NCBI GenBank assembly: GCA_017861495.1
Contig: JAGFXW010000056.1
Coordinates: forward strand, 1 to 19,728
DNA from: Bacillota bacterium
Lineage (GTDB): Bacteria; Bacillota_C; Negativicutes; CTSoil-072
Direction of reading: 5' to 3'
Length of the DNA stretch: 19,728 nt
The notes beneath the pieces were generated by a model. The model worked only from the letters and a program-made list of their open reading frames with translations. It searched no databases and was not told the origin of the DNA. A program made the position numbers and the translations under genes. Below are positions 6,987 through 14,744 of the stretch, in pieces. How positions within the stretch are numbered: position 1 is the stretch's first letter; each line of letters begins with the position of its first letter.

Positions 6987-7468
6987 AACTAGGAATTCTG
7001 ACCATATCCGACTCAGTCCCGGTTGGCAAACGGATTGATACCAGCGGCCCAAAAATTCAAGAAATAGTAGGCCCGTTTTTTTCGGCCGTCGAATACGCAG
7101 TCTGCAATGACGACGTAAGTGAAATTATCCAACATGTCAAACAGTTGATGGAAACAAGCACTCTAGTGGTAACGAACGGCGGGACCGGCTTAATGGAACG
7201 GGACAATACGAGGGAAGCGCTGGCGGCAATCCCCGGCATCCGATTAAAACCCTTAGAACGTGCCGTATCCGCCGCCATGATCCTGGCCTGCGGCCCCATG
7301 TCCGCAATTGCTTCTCCCGTGGTCTTGAAAAAGGGTTCCCAATATCTCTTTGCCTTACCGGGGCGCACCGATGAGGTGGCCGCCGCATTGGAAGAAGTGA
7401 TTAAACCGTTTGCCCTGGCCCACATAATTTTCGGTACCGACGGACAGCTAAAACATTCCCCATCGTAA
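6983..7468 (+). CDS. MogA/MoaB-family molybdopterin-binding-fold protein
   Basis: MogA and MoaB adenylylate molybdopterin before metal insertion. This 161-aa protein keeps the family landmarks: LTISDS (6-11), DTSGP (19-23), NGGTGLMERDNTREAL (65-80, equivalent to GGTGLxxRDxTxEA) and FALPGRTDEV (123-132). The C-terminal half is less typical, with SPVVLKKGSQYLFALPG in place of the usual R-G..G.T.I.NLPG. AAAGGAGG sits about ten bases before the start, which overlaps the upstream stop by four bases. It could be a genuine Moco/Tuco synthesis enzyme serving the formate dehydrogenase nearby. Its place inside the sigma-54 operon, paired with a divergent paralogue, points instead to a dedicated role there. 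Confidence 0.8.
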   Translation: MKLGILTISDSVPVGKRIDTSGPKIQEIVGPFFSAVEYAVCNDDVSEIIQHVKQLMETSTLVVTNGGTGLMERDNTREALAAIPGIRLKPLERAVSAAMILACGPMSAIASPVVLKKGSQYLFALPGRTDEVAAALEEVIKPFALAHIIFGTDGQLKHSPS

Positions 7469-7530
7469 CCGAGGTAACCGCGCCGTGCAACGGCCACGCA
7501 GTAAAACACGAAACAGGAAAGGGTGATCGA

Positions 7531-8130
7531 ATGCAGTTAGGCCGCATGGAAGACTTATGGATCCTCGCCGGACGAACCCGGCAAGCTTACCCGTTTATTC
7601 TGGCAGGCTGCTTATCCGCGCCACAATCCGACCGAAAAATCTTCGATCTGGCGCTTGCGATACATTCTCTCTCGATTCCTGCGGCATGTCATCCGGTCAC
7701 GCTGGATCTGCTGCTGGCCAACAGCCTGCAAACGGCAGCAACCCCGTTTTCGCTTGCCGGCTGCACCATCCAGGTCCCCGGCGTCCCGGCTTGTTCCGGC
7801 GGGATACTCGGCGACCCGAACAGCAGCCCGGCCTCAGCGGGCGGCCTCATTGAATCGCTGCCGGGACAGTGGAGTCTGGTAACCTTCCCGGGCAGTCCCG
7901 GCATGGCGCAGAACATAACAATTACCTGCTTGCCGCCGGAAATACAGGCACTCTGCACTCACAACACCCCAGACCACCGTACTTTGCAGCATTTATCAGC
8001 CTATACCAATAAGCTCGGCGCCGACAAATTTGTCGCCATCACTGACGGCAGCGGACCGGATGCGCGTGGCGCAGCGTTAATCCGCTATCAAGACCAGGAA
8101 CTCCTGTGGCGACTGGATGAGGTGAAATAA
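7531..8130 (+). CDS. Unrecognised 199-aa cysteine-containing protein
   Basis: No family is recognised. The 199-aa product contains Cys27, 53, 78, 88, 133 and 142, none spaced as a classical FeS motif. AGCLSAPQ and AGCTIQVPGVPACSGG are similar small-residue contexts around Cys27 and Cys78/88. Hydrophobic stretches (LALAIHSLSIPAA; LDLLLANSL) are short and do not look like membrane helices. The C-terminal third has KFVAITDGSGPDARGAALI, a possible nucleotide- or phosphate-binding turn. GGAAAGGG precedes the start. It follows the MogA-like gene by 62 bases and ends one base before the sigma-54 activator gene, whose ribosome binding site lies within this gene. A role in the same pathway is likely; the activity is unknown. 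Confidence 0.8.
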   Translation: MQLGRMEDLWILAGRTRQAYPFILAGCLSAPQSDRKIFDLALAIHSLSIPAACHPVTLDLLLANSLQTAATPFSLAGCTIQVPGVPACSGGILGDPNSSPASAGGLIESLPGQWSLVTFPGSPGMAQNITITCLPPEIQALCTHNTPDHRTLQHLSAYTNKLGADKFVAITDGSGPDARGAALIRYQDQELLWRLDEVK

Positions 8131-8131
8131 T

Positions 8132-9559
8132 ATGGTTTCTTCCGAATTAATCACCGATGCGCGGCTCTTCCATACCATTCTGGACAATCTCCGGGAAGGT
8201 ATCAACGTGGTGGATACCAACGGCGTCTTAACCTACTGCAATAAAAGTTCCGCCAAATACGTACTATCGACCCCTGCGGAAATGATTGGCAAGCATATCA
8301 AAGAATTTTATCCCAGCGCGGCGTTGAGCAATGTCATTAAAACAGGCAATCCATTACTGGATTATAAAATCACGCACAACAACGGACGGACGTTTATTGT
8401 CAACGCCATCCCGCTGCATGTAAACGGCGTTTTCTGCGGTGCTGTCGCTACGTTCCGTGATATTACCGAGATCGAAGAACTTTCCCACACGCTCGAAAAT
8501 TTGGAAATCGAGCTGGCGCTCAGCCAAAGCGGCTCTATTTTCGACGGCTTTGTCGGCTGGAACGGCAGCTTAAAAAAATGCATTGACAAAGCCCAGCGCA
8601 GCATCGCCTCACTGGGCGGGCCAAGACATTCCATCATCTCCGGCGAAACCGGAACCGGGAAAACCATGCTGGCAAAGGCTATGTACCTGTTTGCCAAAAA
8701 AATAAAAGTAATTAAAGAAGATGCCCCCTTCGTCGACGTCAATTGCGCCCAGTTTACCAATCCCGATGTAGCGGCAATGGAAATTTTCGGCACTGAGAAA
8801 GGCGCATTTACCGGCGCCGTCGATAAACCAGGATTGGTTGAGTTGGTGAATGGCGGCGTTCTGTTTCTGGACGAAGCCCACGCGTTGATCCAGCATCAAA
8901 CCATGCTGTTAAAATTGATCGAATCCGGAACGGTCCGCCGCATTGGCGGCCGTTCCGAACGCAAAGTCGATGTCATTATCATTGCGGCCTCCAGTAAAGA
9001 TCTGCGCAAGGAATTTCTCCCCGAACTGTATCAACGTCTGGCCCAGTACCAGATTGACCTTCTACCCCTCCATACCCGCTCCAATGCCGAAAAGAAAGAA
9101 CTGATCGAGTGCTTTGTCCGCCAGTACACCCAAAAAGTGAAAGCCCGGCATAATATCAGCCTGGAAGCGCAATTTTCCCCCGAAGCGATGCAACTTCTCC
9201 TGACCGCAACGTATGAGCGGAACATCCGCCAATTACGCGATGTCATTAACGAAAGCATTGATAATGCCGCTCCCACGGTAAATTTGCTCCAGGAACTTGG
9301 ACCTAAACTCGTCGTAACTGTGGCTGCCGAACACGTTCCGGTGCAGCCACTACCGTCAGGCAAAAACGGCCATAACGGATCCGAAGAAACCTTGAACGCT
9401 TTGATCGAACAATTCGTCCAAACGGGAATGGGGCCGCGGAAAATCGCGGCCGAATTGAATAAAATGGGCCACCGGATCGAATATTACCAAGTCGCGTACC
9501 GGTTGAAAAAACTCCAGCAAAAAGCTTCCGCAGAATCAGAAATAGACAAACTCAAGTAA
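8132..9559 (+). CDS. PAS-domain sigma-54-dependent transcriptional activator
   Basis: This is a bacterial enhancer-binding protein that remodels sigma-54 RNA polymerase by ATP hydrolysis. The 475-aa protein has an N-terminal PAS domain (about 11-115: FHTILDNLREGINVVDTNG.., ending VATFRDITEIEEL). A short linker leads to an AAA+ domain (about 140-385) with Walker A GETGTGKT (171-178), the sigma-54 contact loop GAFTGA (224-229), Walker B GGVLFLDE (241-248) and a late NIRQLRDVI segment. The C-terminal DNA-binding region (about 421-463, TGMGPRKIAAELNKMGHRI..VAYRLKKL) is not a typical Fis-type helix-turn-helix. There is no receiver domain, so a small molecule sensed by PAS, not a kinase, probably controls it. 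It lies in the operon it most likely activates through the dyad at 4372 and promoter at 4484. Confidence 0.93.
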   Translation: MVSSELITDARLFHTILDNLREGINVVDTNGVLTYCNKSSAKYVLSTPAEMIGKHIKEFYPSAALSNVIKTGNPLLDYKITHNNGRTFIVNAIPLHVNGVFCGAVATFRDITEIEELSHTLENLEIELALSQSGSIFDGFVGWNGSLKKCIDKAQRSIASLGGPRHSIISGETGTGKTMLAKAMYLFAKKIKVIKEDAPFVDVNCAQFTNPDVAAMEIFGTEKGAFTGAVDKPGLVELVNGGVLFLDEAHALIQHQTMLLKLIESGTVRRIGGRSERKVDVIIIAASSKDLRKEFLPELYQRLAQYQIDLLPLHTRSNAEKKELIECFVRQYTQKVKARHNISLEAQFSPEAMQLLLTATYERNIRQLRDVINESIDNAAPTVNLLQELGPKLVVTVAAEHVPVQPLPSGKNGHNGSEETLNALIEQFVQTGMGPRKIAAELNKMGHRIEYYQVAYRLKKLQQKASAESEIDKLK

Positions 9560-9575
9560 ACGAGGTGCACATGAC

Positions 9576-10814
9576 ATGAACATTCCGGCAATGCATAAAA
9601 TAACGCTCCAAGAAATCCCTGCCAGCCTGCCCCAAGAAAAAATCCGAACTATGATCACGGAACAACTGACCAATGAACTGGGCGGAAAATCGCTGCTCGG
9701 TAAAAAAATCGGCATATTGGCCGGCAGCCGCGGAATCCGCAATCTTCAATTTATTATTAAAACGACAATCGAGGCTCTTCAGCAAAAAGACGCCGAAGTG
9801 TTCATCATCCCGGCCATGGGCAGCCACGGCGGCGCTACGGCGGAAGGCCAGACCGCGATCCTGGCTCATTACGGCATCAGTGAACAAGAGCTGGGTGTAC
9901 CGGTACTGGCCGACATGAAAACAACCGTTATCGGCGATATCAACGGCCATCCGGTGTATGCCGCCAACAGCGCGCTAGAATTAGATTTTATTGTTCCGGT
10001 CAACCGGATCAAAGCCCATACTGATTTTCACGGCGACCACGAAAGCGGCATCGCAAAAATGTTGGTCATCGGCTTAGGCAAGAGAGATCAGGCCGAAGCC
10101 GTCCATCAACACGGCAGCCACGGACTCCGGACGTTAATTCCCCAAGTGGCGGCAAAAGTTTTGGAACACGTGCCGTTACTCGCTGCGGTCGCCATCATTG
10201 AAAACCAAAAGGATGAAACGGCCCGCGTTGAAATCTTGAACAAAGATAACTTGTTCCCCAAAGAACAGGAATTATTGCTGCTTTCCAAAACGCTGCTGCC
10301 CAAACTACCGGCTCGTGATTTGGACGTATTAGTGGTCCGGGAGATGGGTAAAAACATCTCCGGCGTCGGAATTGACCCCAATATTACCGGTCGAACCCGG
10401 ATCAACGGCACGGCCGATGAACAGGGAGCCCCTCGCCGGATCGTTGTTCTCGATTTGACGGAGGAATCGGAAGGAAATGCTTCCGGCATGGGAATCGCGG
10501 ATGTCATTACCGAACGGCTTTACCGTAAAACAGACATGGAGAAAACCTATACAAATGTCATTACTTCCGGCTTCCTGGAACGTTGCTTTATTCCGGTCAT
10601 CGCGGCAACCGACGAACAGGCAATCCAGATCGCCCTGCAGACTTGCGGCCGGCTTGTGACTCCGGAGACCGCCCGTATCATGATAATCCACAGCACGCTC
10701 GAACTGGGCGAAATCTACGTATCACCGGCGGTCTTGCCCGATATTTCCGCCCACTATACAACCGTCACACAAGCAGCCGCACCGCTCTTGGATAACGCCG
10801 GCAATTTAATCTAA
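9576..10814 (+). CDS. LarA-superfamily (nickel-pincer nucleotide-type) racemase-like protein
   Basis: LarA-type enzymes racemise or epimerise alpha-hydroxy acids by hydride transfer using a nickel-pincer nucleotide. The 412-aa protein has LarA-like landmarks: GSRGIRN (50-56, the GDHTR region), AMGSHGGATAEGQ with His84, and VNRIKAHTDFHG with His148. GIAKMLVIGLGK follows with Lys161, the position that carries the pincer cofactor in LarA, then VHQHG (His177/His179). Family assignment is from recalled motifs. This branch (MGSHGGATAEGQ, RIKAHTDF) differs from true lactate racemase, so lactate should not be assumed as substrate. GAGGTG lies eight bases before the ATG at 9576. It is the last gene of the operon, 16 bases after the activator, and is followed by a terminator. 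The cofactor genes larB, larC and larE are not in the window. Confidence 0.8.
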   Translation: MNIPAMHKITLQEIPASLPQEKIRTMITEQLTNELGGKSLLGKKIGILAGSRGIRNLQFIIKTTIEALQQKDAEVFIIPAMGSHGGATAEGQTAILAHYGISEQELGVPVLADMKTTVIGDINGHPVYAANSALELDFIVPVNRIKAHTDFHGDHESGIAKMLVIGLGKRDQAEAVHQHGSHGLRTLIPQVAAKVLEHVPLLAAVAIIENQKDETARVEILNKDNLFPKEQELLLLSKTLLPKLPARDLDVLVVREMGKNISGVGIDPNITGRTRINGTADEQGAPRRIVVLDLTEESEGNASGMGIADVITERLYRKTDMEKTYTNVITSGFLERCFIPVIAATDEQAIQIALQTCGRLVTPETARIMIIHSTLELGEIYVSPAVLPDISAHYTTVTQAAAPLLDNAGNLI

Positions 10815-10837
10815 CAAAATTTATACCGCCAATGACC

Positions 10838-10880
10838 AGCGGCTTTGCACCTCAATTTGTGCAAGGCCGCTTCTTTATCT
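10838..10880 (+). terminator. Intrinsic terminator of the sigma-54 operon
   Basis: AGCGGCTTTGCAC (10838-10850) pairs with GTGCAAGGCCGCT (10859-10871) with one G-U pair, around an eight-base loop. The T-rich tail TCTTTATCT follows, 24 bases after the LarA-like stop codon. The tail overlaps the left end of repeat copy 2. Confidence 0.85.
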
Positions 10881-10971
10881 CGTTAACAGCCTGTAAGACC
10901 CCGCCCTCTTAGGTCGGGGATCAACAGGCTATAACACTCGAACTAAGTTCGCTCTAAGGGTTCGGAGGGGG
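10872..10971 (+). repeat. Structured intergenic repeat, copy 2
   Basis: The copy begins TCTTTATCTCGTTAACAGCC. AGCCTGT pairs with ACAGGCT at the base, and an inner CCCCG/CGGGG stem is enclosed. The core then follows at 10923-10959 (AACAGGCTATAACACTCGAA and onward to CTCTAAGG). The third part, GGTTCGGAGGGGG, has no complementary partner here, unlike the other copies. It shares 58 identical bases with copy 4 at the window end. It lies between two converging operons. Confidence 0.8.
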
Positions 10972-10994
10972 CATTCGATCACCCAGTTAAGGTC

Positions 10995-11037
10995 AAAAAA
11001 GAGGCATACTTACCTGCAAAACAGATAAGTATGCCTC
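10995..11037 (-). terminator. Intrinsic terminator of the HDCR operon
   Basis: GAGGCATACTTA (11001-11012) pairs perfectly with TAAGTATGCCTC (11026-11037) around a 13-base loop. On the minus strand the hairpin is followed by TTTTTT (11000-10995), 35 bases after the fdhF stop codon. Confidence 0.9.
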
Positions 11038-11071
11038 GCTTGCTTCTAGTTTAGCTCATAGACTGTAACCA

Positions 11072-13198
11072 TCAGCAAAACATTCGTTTTTTTATTTTAT
11101 CGTATTCGGTAATCACATAGTTTTCTGCCCAGTTTTGATCGGCAATTTTCTCCACTTTGGCGGCACAGTACTTATACTCCGGCGTTTTCGAAACCGGATC
11201 CAGATTGTCAATCGTCAACTCGTTGCAGGACCCGATCCACCAGTGGTAGGTCATGTAGATGGCGCCTTTGCGCACCCGTTCCGTCTCCATGACGCGCGAG
11301 ATGACCTTGCCGCGCCGGGTCGAGACCCAAACCAGGTCCTGGTCCTCCACACCCAACTGCGCGGCATCCTCCACACTCATTTGCACGTACCCGGGCTCGT
11401 CGGCGAGTTGCTGCAGCGCCGCGCAGTTTCCGGTCATCGTGCGGACCGAATAGTGGCCAACTTCCCGTACGGTGGAGAGAATCAGCGGGTATTCCTCGTC
11501 CGTCAGTTCTTTCGGCGAACGCCATTCGGCAGCAACCAATTTCCCTTTGCCATTCGGCGTGGAGAACCGGAATCCTTCGTACAAATATGGCGTTCCCGGA
11601 TGGTCTTCCGTCGGGCACGGCCATTGGATGCTGCCCAATTCATCTAAGTGCTGGTAAGTGGCGCCGGCATAGCTGGGACATAAACCAATCATTTCATTCC
11701 ATATCTCTTCCGTATTCTTGTACTGCATCGGATATCCCATGGCCGTGGCAACCAGGGAAATAATCTCCCAGTCCGGTTTGACATCGCCTTTCGGCTCAAT
11801 CGCTTTGCGGAAACGCTGGAAACCGCGATCGGCAGAAGAATATACGCCTTCATGCTCGCCCCAGGAGGTTGCCGGCAGGACCACATCCGCATGCATCGCG
11901 GTTTTGTTCATAAAGATATCCTGAACCACGACGAGGTCCAAATTGTCTAGGGTATGCCGCAGGTGCGCGGCGTTAGGATCACTCTGGACCGGATCCTCAC
12001 CGAATATGTAAAACGCCTTGATCTTGCCTTCGTGGGCCAACTGCGGCACCTCCGTCATATGGACACCCACTTTGTTTGGCAGACCAACGCCCCAGGCCGT
12101 TTCAAATTTCGCCCGGACTTTGTCGTCGGTTACCGACTGGTATCCCGGATATACGTTGGGCAAGCAGCCGACATCACAGGTACCCTGGACGTTGTTTTGG
12201 CCCCGTACGGGTCCAACACCGACGTTGGGTTTGCCCAGATTGCCGGTCAACAGTGCCAGTCCGGACAATCCTTTGACGACGTCGACCGCCTGGCCGTATT
12301 GCGTTACCCCCATACCCCACAGGATAAAGGCGGTCGGGGCAGCGGCATACATGCGCATCGCTTTGCGGATATCCTGGGCCGGTATGCCGGTAATCGTCTC
12401 CGCATACTCCGGCGTGTACCTCGCGACCAGCTGGCGGTATTCCTCGAACCCTTCCGTATAATTCGCTACATAGGCTTTATCGTATAGGCCTTCTTCGATC
12501 AGGACATTGGCAAATGCGTTCACCAGCGCCATGTTTGTGCCGTTTTTAATCGGCAGCCATAAGTCGGCGATTCGGGCCGCTTCCGTCATCCGTGGATCGG
12601 TGACAATGATTTTTGCCCCTTTTTCTTTGGCCTTCACAATGCGGCGGCCGACAATCGGATGGGAATCGGCGGCATTATAGCCAAAGATAAACAAACATTT
12701 GCTGTCTTCAATTTCCGGGATTGAGTTGGACATTGCTCCATTACCTAATGTGTGAGCCAGACCGGCCACAGAAGGAGCGTGTCAAACACGGGCACAATGG
12801 TCAATATTGTTTGTGCCGATCACCGCCCTCGCAAATTTTTGCATGACATAATTTGCTTCATTGCCCGCACCGCGCGCCGACCCGGTGCACATGATGGAAT
12901 CCGGGCCATATTTCGCTTTGATTGCCGTCAGTTTATCGGCAACAAAGTGAATCGCTTCGTCCCAGCTTGCTTCGGTCAATTCTCCGTTTTTTCGGAGTAA
13001 CGGCTTCGTCAGCCGTTTGGTCAACCGCTTGGTATCGTTTAAAAAGTCCCAGCCATAATGGCCCTTCAGGCACAGCGTCCCTTCGTTGGTACGGCCAGGA
13101 GCCGGTTCCGCGCCGATAATGGCGTTATTTTCGACAATGAGATTCAATCGGCAGCCGGCACCGCAATACGGGCATACTGTCAACACTTTTTCAGCCAT
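11072..13198 (-). CDS. fdhF: Selenocysteine-containing formate dehydrogenase H-type catalytic subunit
   Basis: This is the Mo/W-bis-MGD enzyme interconverting CO2 and formate. The gene is one 708-codon reading frame with an in-frame TGA at 12784-12782, codon 139. The context NNIDHCARV-U-HAPSVAGLAHTLGNGA is the classical Sec site (E. coli FdhF has Sec at 140). A SECIS hairpin follows at the expected distance. N-terminal CPYCGAGC (Cys9, 12, 16) and Cys43 with CLKG bind a [4Fe-4S] cluster; the remaining regions fit the molybdopterin oxidoreductase and dinucleotide-binding domains. GGGAGGGG precedes the start. It ends the hycB-hydA2-fdhD-hycB-fdhF set, which matches the hydrogen-dependent CO2 reductase of Acetobacterium woodii and Thermoanaerobacter kivui. 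A gene caller ignoring Sec would split it at 12782. A non-HDCR formate-hydrogen lyase without membrane partners is the alternative. Confidence 0.96.
12752..12784 (-). promoter_or_regulatory. Sec codon and bacterial SECIS element in fdhF
   Basis: The UGA at 12784-12782 is followed 12 bases later by a hairpin: GTGGCC (12769-12764), loop GGTCT, then GGCTCAC, pairing with a single bulged T on the 3' arm. The GGUCU loop begins 19 bases after the UGA, the same position as in the E. coli fdhF SECIS, where it contacts SelB. selA, selB and selC must lie elsewhere in the genome. Confidence 0.88.
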
Positions 13199-13219
13199 TT
13201 TTTCCCCTCCCTGCTTCGA

Positions 13220-13798
13220 TTATTGCTTAAAGGCAAGGCGCGATAATTCTTCCGCGCTCGCCAACCTTCGTTTCTTGATATGTCTCGCCATAGTAGCGCC
13301 TTCAATCGGCTTGAACGCCTGCGTCGGGCAGACGTTGGCGCAAGCCGGCCCTTCCGGCCGGTGAATGCACAAATCGCATTTCAACGCCACAATCCGTTCT
13401 TTGTCATGGATCCCGTCTCGCTCCACGACTTTGAGTCCGCTCTGATATTGTTTTTCGCCTTCCGAAACCTGCGGAACCAGATCGATACCCCCATAGGGAC
13501 ACGCCATGATGCAGTTTTTGCAGCCAATACACGCTTCGGCCTTGATATAAATGGTATCTTCTTTATTGACAATCGCTTTCGACGGGCAAACATTGGCGCA
13601 CGGCGCGTCTTCACACTGGCGGCACTGAACCGGAACCGTAACAACGGCAGCCTTGACCACCCGCAACCGCGGAGTAAAATGCTGGTCTAACGAACCACTT
13701 GTCAAAACATCCTTTGGCGCGTGCGCCAATACGCAGGCAATTTCGCACGTACGGCAGCCAATGCATTTATCCGGGTCGGCAACTATACTCTTGTTCAT
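13220..13798 (-). CDS. hycB: HycB-type polyferredoxin subunit (four [4Fe-4S] motifs), partner of FdhF
   Basis: This small electron-transfer subunit carries electrons between the formate dehydrogenase and hydrogenase active sites in HDCR or related complexes. The 192-aa protein has four cysteine groups: CIGCRTCEIAC (12-22), CRQCEDAPCANVC, CIGCKNCIMACP and CDLCIH..GPACANVCP, the standard HycB/HydN pattern for four [4Fe-4S] clusters. The start follows a GGAAAGG site. It lies 21 bases upstream of fdhF and 32 bases downstream of fdhD. A second, clearly related HycB is encoded at 16186-16773, so each catalytic subunit has its own adjacent polyferredoxin. The tail (KKRRLASAEELSRL) is basic and lacks membrane segments, consistent with a soluble complex. 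Confidence 0.93.
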   Translation of the reverse strand: MNKSIVADPDKCIGCRTCEIACVLAHAPKDVLTSGSLDQHFTPRLRVVKAAVVTVPVQCRQCEDAPCANVCPSKAIVNKEDTIYIKAEACIGCKNCIMACPYGGIDLVPQVSEGEKQYQSGLKVVERDGIHDKERIVALKCDLCIHRPEGPACANVCPTQAFKPIEGATMARHIKKRRLASAEELSRLAFKQ

Positions 13799-13830
13799 TA
13801 CTAATCCGACCTTTCCTTCCTATTCTTCCA

Positions 13831-14676
13831 TTATTTAGAGCCGAGGCTCTCATTCACTATATCCGACGGACAGCCACTATCTACCAGTACCCGTTCCGTG
13901 TGCGTGTAAACGTGAAACCAGTCTCCTTTGGCTACGCCAATCAGGGTGATGCCCAATTTCGCCGCCATATCAATCGCAAGGGACGTTGGTACCGACCGGG
14001 CAACCACTACCGGTACCCCCATCTTGCTGACTTTCAAAATAATTTCCGAAGAAACGCGGCCGCTGAAGACTAAGATTTTGTCCTCCAGGCTTACCCGCTC
14101 CTCCAGGCATTTTCCGTACAACTTGTCAAACACATTGTGCCGGCCGATATCTTCGGAAAAGCATACCAGTTTTCCGCCATCCACAATCGCTCCGCTGTGT
14201 ACGCCATACGTAATGCTGTGCGTGGCTGAAGTTTCCTCCAACAGGTGCGCATAGCGGTTGATGTCTTGCGCCCGGACACGGAGGTCGCTTTCAATCCATT
14301 TGGACACCCGGGCATCATTGGCAAAATAAAATTCCGCCCGGCCCCGGCCGCAGCAAGCCGTCAGGCAGCGTTTCAAATACATCCGCCCGGCATTATCCGG
14401 CACTTTATCGGCTTCGGCCCAAACCAGGCCCCGGTCATCATCTACGGTAAGATTCGTCAGATCCTCTATTCTTTCAATCATCCCTTCGGAAACAAGGAAA
14501 CCTAAGGCCAAATAGCGTTGCTCCACCGGCGAACACAACATCGTCACCATTTCTTTGCCGTTCAGATATACCGTTATCGGTTCTTCTTCCGATACCCGCT
14601 CTTGCACCGGGACCAGTTGCTCATCCACCACTTTCAGTGCCGGATACGTTTCTATGCTTGGTAAAGCTTCCTGCAT
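13831..14676 (-). CDS. fdhD: Formate dehydrogenase accessory sulfurtransferase FdhD
   Basis: FdhD transfers sulfur from a cysteine desulfurase (IscS) to the molybdenum or tungsten cofactor of formate dehydrogenase, which is required for activity. The 281-aa product has the family core: CLTACCGRGR with the catalytic cysteine region, YGVHSGAIVDGGKLVCFSEDIGRHNVFDK (the family's T-G-G-x-H..A and E-D-x-G-R-H-N motifs), then FSGRVSSEIILKV and VVARSVPTSLAIDMA. The start is taken as ATG at 14676 because AGAAGGG lies six bases upstream. A TTG two codons earlier would sit directly against that site. It is embedded between hydA2 and the second hycB, as in the A. woodii HDCR cluster, which supports co-expression with FdhF. 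Confidence 0.95.
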   Translation of the reverse strand: MQEALPSIETYPALKVVDEQLVPVQERVSEEEPITVYLNGKEMVTMLCSPVEQRYLALGFLVSEGMIERIEDLTNLTVDDDRGLVWAEADKVPDNAGRMYLKRCLTACCGRGRAEFYFANDARVSKWIESDLRVRAQDINRYAHLLEETSATHSITYGVHSGAIVDGGKLVCFSEDIGRHNVFDKLYGKCLEERVSLEDKILVFSGRVSSEIILKVSKMGVPVVVARSVPTSLAIDMAAKLGITLIGVAKGDWFHVYTHTERVLVDSGCPSDIVNESLGSK

Positions 14677-14744
14677 TTTCAACCCTTCTTACTCTCGTAT
14701 TTCCTGTTCCCAAAGCGGCGCCATGCGCTTATTTTATGCCCGGT

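Noticed and set aside
6983..7468. Confident gene name mogA or moaB
   Set aside because: Family motifs are present, but the pairing with a divergent paralogue and the operon setting make the housekeeping assignment uncertain.
10872..10971. Integron attC site or CRISPR repeat
   Set aside because: GTTAAC-like ends superficially recall attC, but copies are far apart, lie in both orientations, and have no gene cassettes or integrase. There is no regular spacing as in CRISPR.
11954..12487. 177-aa open frame on the plus strand within fdhF
   Set aside because: It is antisense to conserved formate dehydrogenase sequence and has no ribosome binding site.
12770..12784. Apparent nonsense mutation or frameshift splitting formate dehydrogenase into two genes
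   Set aside because: The two parts are in one frame, separated by TGA in the conserved selenocysteine context with a SECIS hairpin downstream. It is a Sec codon, not a broken gene.
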